A stretch of 29,002 nucleotides of DNA, taken from a virus. The translations under genes and the position numbers were made by a program. Below the pieces are notes generated by a model. It had not been told where the DNA came from, ran no database searches, and worked only from the letters and a program-made list of their open reading frames with translations. Location of the stretch: the IMG/VR virus record IMGVR_UViG_3300017782_000139, positions 1-29,002 of that record. One strand, 5' to 3'. Shown here in pieces: positions 25,058 to 29,002 of the stretch (the stretch's first letter is position 1; the number at the start of each line of letters is the position of its first letter).

Positions 25058-27472
25058 TTAAGACATGTTAAATGCACTTAAATCTAGACCTTCAGGGTTT
25101 TCAGTTTCAGTAAAATTAGTTGGCGCACTATCGTTTGTACGCTGACTAATCATTTCACTTTGCTGAGTGCCTGATATTCTAGTTCTTTTATCTTTACGAT
25201 CTTCTATAAAAGATTCTCTTTCTTTGTCTCTACCGATCTTCATTTTTTCTAATTGAACGCTATGACCAAATTGAAATTCTGTTAATTCTTTTTTAAGTTG
25301 AGCCTCAGTTTGCATTCTCTGTATTTCAAACTGAGATTTTGCTTGCTCTATTTGAATTTGAGTTTCTGCAAGAGCTTGTTGTTTTTGCATTTCTGCTAAC
25401 GCAGCTTTTTCAGCTGTTTCTTGATTAGCTTTTGCTTGAGCTTGTATATTTGCTTGAGCAGCTTTTTGAGCAGCTTGAGCTTTCTTCTTTCTTCTATATT
25501 TTAAGAATTGATTAGCAAGCTGTATATTTCTAACTTCTCTAATATCTATAGCATCCTCAAGATCTATTTGTCCAGATTTAAGAGCTACTTGTATGTTTTC
25601 TTCTAACTTAGCTTTTTGCTCTTCATCTGGTTCTAAATTTAAAAATATACCAAAATCGTGAGTATTTAAATTTACTAATTCATCTAATGTTGCGACATTA
25701 TACTGTGATATGCTGTTTTCTAAAGCATTTCTAGTTAATGGAAATTTTAAAGAATCAGCAACTCTTAAAGAAACATTTTCACAAGCTCTTAATGTTAAAA
25801 ATAATTGAGCTTGTAAAATATGCCTAGTAGCTACATTAGAGTTAGCGGCGGCTAATTTCTGCAACCCAACTAAAGACTGTTTGTCTGGCATTGATCCATC
25901 TCTAGCTTCATTTAACCCTGTTACGTCTCTTATCATTTGTAAGTAATACTGATAAGTCTGTATTAAACTTTGTATTTTAGAACCACCTGATCCAGTCTGT
26001 AATTCTTGTATTGGAACCTTACCTCTATTAGGATCTCCTTCAATAGTGTTTGATCTACCTACAATACTACCAGTTTGAAAATACATGTTTAAAGCTTCTC
26101 TAGGATTGTAATTTGTGCCATTACCTAAGTCTACCTCGGCTAAACCATCAACATCTAAGAAAACACCATCAGGAACTACCCTAGCTAATACTTGTTGTAT
26201 TTTTAAATGTGTAAGCTGTATCATATCAGCAAAACCAGTCACTCTTGATACTAAAGATTCTATTCTACCCTTGTACATTCTAGGAGCACAAATAGCGTAG
26301 TTTAAATAAACTTTGTTAGTATCTGCAGTTGGCCTAGTCATATTTTCTGATAATTTCCACTGCATCATCATAGGATGTCCTAGTATTTTAGCTCCACTGT
26401 ATAATGTTTCTATAGTTCTAGACACTCTTTCAAAATTATCATTTGGTGCAGGATTAAAAGTATCTGGCTTTTCTAAAGCTTTCTCAAGACCATAAGCATT
26501 TTTCTTTATTTTAAATACTTGATCTGAATATGTTTTATATTCAAAATACAAAACTTGAACTGTTAAATCATCAGACCTACCATTCCAATTTCTTAAGTAT
26601 TCTGCATTTCCAGGATACTTTTGTATAGTTTCCATTTCTTCGTCAGTTAAACCTGGAAACTGAGTTTTTAAATCTTGTAAAGAAACAGATTTAACTTCAC
26701 CAGCATAATAAAGATCTTCAAAATTAGGATCCTCAGTATAAGAATAAACTAAAGTAGCTGGATCTACATATTCAACTACTACCCCTTTGGATCTATCCCA
26801 TCTAGTTTTAAGTGCTCCTATGCCTAATACTGTTAAATCATAGCAAACTCTTTGCCTAGTTAAATCGTATTTGTTTTTATCTAAAACAGTATTTATAATC
26901 TCTTCTTCTGCTACTTCTACACTTTGTTTAAAGTCCATTTGCAAGTGAACCGATAGTTCTTCTTTATCTTGAGGAGCATTGTCTGGATCTGCTGAATTAA
27001 AACCATCTACATTTAAAACTGCTTTTGCTTCTTTTAAAAAATCTTTAGCTACTATATCTGTCATTAAACCTCTAGCATAAGCTGTCCTTTGTCTAGAACA
27101 AACTGGATCTTGTGCATATGCATTTATTTCATAACTTCTATCTGCTATTCCGTTTACAACAATATCTACAAATTTAGATAAAACTGGAACAGGTTTCCAG
27201 TCTAAGTTTAAGTAAGATAAATCTCCATCAATGGCTAATTCATCTTTATATTTTTGAACAGGCTGTTCACCTCTCGCGTATAGCCTTAGTGTGTGGTAGT
27301 GGTTGTAGTTGACAGCGTAACCAGACATACCTGCGCCACCTCTATAGTTTCTAAACCATTCACCTTCTATTGCTCTTCCTACAGCAAGACCATACTCTAA
27401 TGTAGCTTTTTCTGCATCAGGAACCACTTGGTTTGGAAATGAACTATTATTGCTAGTGTAAATTTGCGCCAT
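25058..27472 (-). CDS. Portal protein (804 aa)
   Basis: The gene lies directly after the terminase gene (two bases apart) and before the scaffold, the standard portal position, and its length suits podovirus and crAss-like portals. Blocks include Y-N-H-Y-H-T-L-R-L-Y-A-R-G (about 55-68), V-P-V-L-S-K-F-V-D-I-V-V-N-G-I (about 93-108), E-E-I-I-N-T-V-L-D-K-N, L-G-I-G-A-L-K-T-R-W-D, D-P-A-T-L-V-Y-S-Y-T, and later I-R-D-V-T-G-L-N-E-A-R-D-G (about 515-530), typical of the portal stem/wing helices. From about 655 to 767 the protein becomes a Gln/Ala/Lys-rich coiled coil (A-Q-A-A-Q-K-A-A-Q-A-N-I-Q-A-Q-A-K), like the C-terminal barrel extension of long portals. The portal is the dodecameric DNA channel and the docking ring for terminase and connector proteins. 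Confidence 0.88.
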   Translation of the reverse strand: MAQIYTSNNSSFPNQVVPDAEKATLEYGLAVGRAIEGEWFRNYRGGAGMSGYAVNYNHYHTLRLYARGEQPVQKYKDELAIDGDLSYLNLDWKPVPVLSKFVDIVVNGIADRSYEINAYAQDPVCSRQRTAYARGLMTDIVAKDFLKEAKAVLNVDGFNSADPDNAPQDKEELSVHLQMDFKQSVEVAEEEIINTVLDKNKYDLTRQRVCYDLTVLGIGALKTRWDRSKGVVVEYVDPATLVYSYTEDPNFEDLYYAGEVKSVSLQDLKTQFPGLTDEEMETIQKYPGNAEYLRNWNGRSDDLTVQVLYFEYKTYSDQVFKIKKNAYGLEKALEKPDTFNPAPNDNFERVSRTIETLYSGAKILGHPMMMQWKLSENMTRPTADTNKVYLNYAICAPRMYKGRIESLVSRVTGFADMIQLTHLKIQQVLARVVPDGVFLDVDGLAEVDLGNGTNYNPREALNMYFQTGSIVGRSNTIEGDPNRGKVPIQELQTGSGGSKIQSLIQTYQYYLQMIRDVTGLNEARDGSMPDKQSLVGLQKLAAANSNVATRHILQAQLFLTLRACENVSLRVADSLKFPLTRNALENSISQYNVATLDELVNLNTHDFGIFLNLEPDEEQKAKLEENIQVALKSGQIDLEDAIDIREVRNIQLANQFLKYRRKKKAQAAQKAAQANIQAQAKANQETAEKAALAEMQKQQALAETQIQIEQAKSQFEIQRMQTEAQLKKELTEFQFGHSVQLEKMKIGRDKERESFIEDRKDKRTRISGTQQSEMISQRTNDSAPTNFTETENPEGLDLSAFNMS

Positions 27473-27474
27473 AC

Positions 27475-29002
27475 TTATTTTATAATTTTTGAAATACTTC
27501 CCTTATTATCATACCTTTTAAAGTCTAAGCTAATAGGTTGTCTTTTTGTGTTGGGAACTGGTCTATACCTGTTTTTATTACAGGCCATTATAGCCAAACC
27601 AGAGCTAATCGTAGCATCATGCTTTGTTCTATTATTTATATTAAAGACCGCCCAGTCTTCTAATGTTTTTTGAAGATACATATCACCATATTCTTCATTA
27701 TGTAACCCTACATATTCTTCAATATAGGATTCTATCGCAGCGGCATGCGCCTGCTTAATATCTTCACTTGAGTTAGGTATTCCACCTATTTCTTTTTCAG
27801 TCGTAGAAAGCTTGTTCCAAATTTTATCAGGACGATTCATAGAATATCCTCTATATCCTCTTCTTTTAAAATGATAAAGCAGTCTTGGTTTATTGTTTTC
27901 ACAAAGTATTGGCATACCATAAAATACACAAGCCATTAATACATCTTCTAAAAATATCTCAGCTGTCTGAGGCCTTGATATGTATTCTAAAAAAAAGTGG
28001 TTTGGAGGTGCATCTTCCATACTAAACTTAGTCAAACCATGCAGAGCACCGTTAGAACCCTTACCATCTACAGTGCCGCTAATATCGTAACTATCACAAC
28101 CAAAAGCCCCTAAGTGTTCATTTCCTGGGTATTTAACTCCATTTTTATTTATCAAACTGTTTTGCAAATTAACAGGAGGAACCCATGTTATTAAAAATCT
28201 ACCTTTATTGTCAGGAATAAATATTACACTAGTATCTTTTATTCCGTTGTTCCACATAAATTTACCTTGAGTAACGCTTGTTGAATTGTTAAACTCTTGA
28301 TTATAATCTATTTGTTCGTATATTCTAGTTAGATTAAATAAACTTTGTTTAGATTCGTCTCTAAAAGCATGTTGCTCAGTTCTTGGAAACTGTCTATAAT
28401 ATTCGTTTAGACTATCTTGATCATTTTTTAATCCTTCAACCTCGTTCTGCCAGTGTTCAATAACGCCTGTTGTAATTTCAAAACCGTCGACTCCTTTGAC
28501 TGAATTTTCTTTTCTAATGAAAACAGGTGATCCGTAAGAATCCATGAATCCTTCGTAGTTCCATTCCATAGGGATGAACAGAGAATAGAGTCCAGAAGAT
28601 GTTTGTCCGTTTCTATTTCTTTTTGTAACGTCTGAATTATAGTATAGTTTTTTGAAGTTATTTCCACCTTTATCTAAAGCATTTGAAGTTGAACCCATCA
28701 TACACTTACCTACGATTCTTGATCCTAGCCTCAATGTAGTTTTTGTAACTCTCCAGTTATTTAATATGTTATCAGGCCTCTCCCATTTACCACTTTCATC
28801 ATGAGCTAATAGTTTTAGCTTTTCACCATCATAAGAGTTATCACCTGTGTTTTTCCAGTCAATAGTTGTATCAAGTCCGTCTAATTCTCTCAGTTGTTCA
28901 TTGCTTTCAAGCTTCCTTCTAGTAAGCTTCGAAGCTGGAACTCTGTATGCAAGTTCTGTTTTAGGACGATCCATACCGTCCTGGATCGGTTTGAAGAAAA
29001 AC
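27475..29002 (-). CDS. terL: Terminase large subunit, C-terminal part
   Basis: The frame stays open to the right edge (reading F-F-K-P-I-Q-D-G before the Met at 28974), so the gene is truncated at its 5' end and that Met is internal. Near the edge is the end of the ATPase domain, with K-C-M-M-G-S-T-S-N-A-L, the Ser/Thr-rich coupling motif. The C-terminal RNase H-like nuclease is complete: F-G-C-D294-S-Y-D297, C-E359-N-N-K-P-R-L, and K-H-D453-A-T-I-S-S-G-L-A (numbered from the Met at 28974) supply the acidic residues expected for two-metal catalysis. The Walker A and B motifs lie outside the window. The enzyme docks on the portal, pumps DNA into the prohead and cuts concatemers. It is the first visible gene of the minus-strand virion unit. 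Confidence 0.93.
   Translation of the reverse strand, partial: FFFKPIQDGMDRPKTELAYRVPASKLTRRKLESNEQLRELDGLDTTIDWKNTGDNSYDGEKLKLLAHDESGKWERPDNILNNWRVTKTTLRLGSRIVGKCMMGSTSNALDKGGNNFKKLYYNSDVTKRNRNGQTSSGLYSLFIPMEWNYEGFMDSYGSPVFIRKENSVKGVDGFEITTGVIEHWQNEVEGLKNDQDSLNEYYRQFPRTEQHAFRDESKQSLFNLTRIYEQIDYNQEFNNSTSVTQGKFMWNNGIKDTSVIFIPDNKGRFLITWVPPVNLQNSLINKNGVKYPGNEHLGAFGCDSYDISGTVDGKGSNGALHGLTKFSMEDAPPNHFFLEYISRPQTAEIFLEDVLMACVFYGMPILCENNKPRLLYHFKRRGYRGYSMNRPDKIWNKLSTTEKEIGGIPNSSEDIKQAHAAAIESYIEEYVGLHNEEYGDMYLQKTLEDWAVFNINNRTKHDATISSGLAIMACNKNRYRPVPNTKRQPISLDFKRYDNKGSISKIIK

Noticed and set aside
28428-28667. 79-residue open frame on the same strand as the terminase gene
   Set aside because: It lies entirely within terL in another frame, where the terL protein shows family motifs; its composition looks like shifted coding sequence and it has no plausible start context.
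1-29002. Stop-codon reassignment, as in some crAss-like phages
   Set aside because: TAA, TAG (end of the giant gene) and TGA (end of nrdJ) all close genes at sensible positions and all long frames are intact under the standard code.
1-29002. tRNA genes, CRISPR arrays, insertion sequences, integrase or attachment sites
   Set aside because: None seen; the sequence is almost fully occupied by structural genes, and no recombinase or repeat-spacer pattern was found.

Overview
The window is part of a tailed-phage genome, or a prophage-like or metagenomic contig of one, and holds nearly the whole virion gene module. It is strongly AT-rich and tightly packed. None of the 13 complete minus-strand starts has a Shine-Dalgarno sequence; each is preceded by an A/T-only leader. 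Together with a Bacteroidota-type adenosylcobalamin-dependent ribonucleotide reductase, this points to a phage of (probably marine) Bacteroidota. The short-tail gene set (two connector/ring proteins, a stabilisation-like tail protein, ejection proteins and one giant protein) fits a podovirus, possibly related to crAss-like phages. That relationship is inferred from gene order and remembered family motifs; no search was run.

Layout. Positions 1-785 are on the plus strand: the C-terminal part of a class II ribonucleotide reductase (nrdJ, open at the window edge), a 51-residue two-helix membrane protein overlapping it by ATGA, and a 13-codon reading frame encoding a four-cysteine peptide. A strong hairpin at 791-823 ends this unit and, read the other way, ends the long minus-strand unit that converges on it.

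The minus strand, read from the right edge leftward, carries the large terminase subunit (partial), portal, scaffold-like protein, major capsid protein, a 95-residue protein, a 261-residue protein of unknown function, two connector/ring proteins, a two-gene tail protein (1275 and 578 residues, the first ending in an Ig-like domain), a cupin-fold protein, an Ala-rich membrane/coiled-coil protein, a 554-residue protein, and a 3144-residue polyvalent protein. The last three sit where podoviruses keep their ejected internal proteins.

How the parts work together. The terminase packages DNA through the portal into a capsid built on the scaffold. The connector and tail proteins close the head. The ejection proteins and the giant protein, which carries a HExxH zincin motif and a complete HAD phosphatase motif set, probably enter the host with the DNA. 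Two intrinsic terminators, after the 95-residue gene and after the 261-residue gene, divide the module and would give capsid genes higher expression than genes further downstream. A pentamer-repeat leader, with three copies in one place and two in the other, sits directly against the start codons of the 261-residue gene and the scaffold gene. No tRNA, rRNA, CRISPR array, IS element or gene-free stretch over 300 bases was found.
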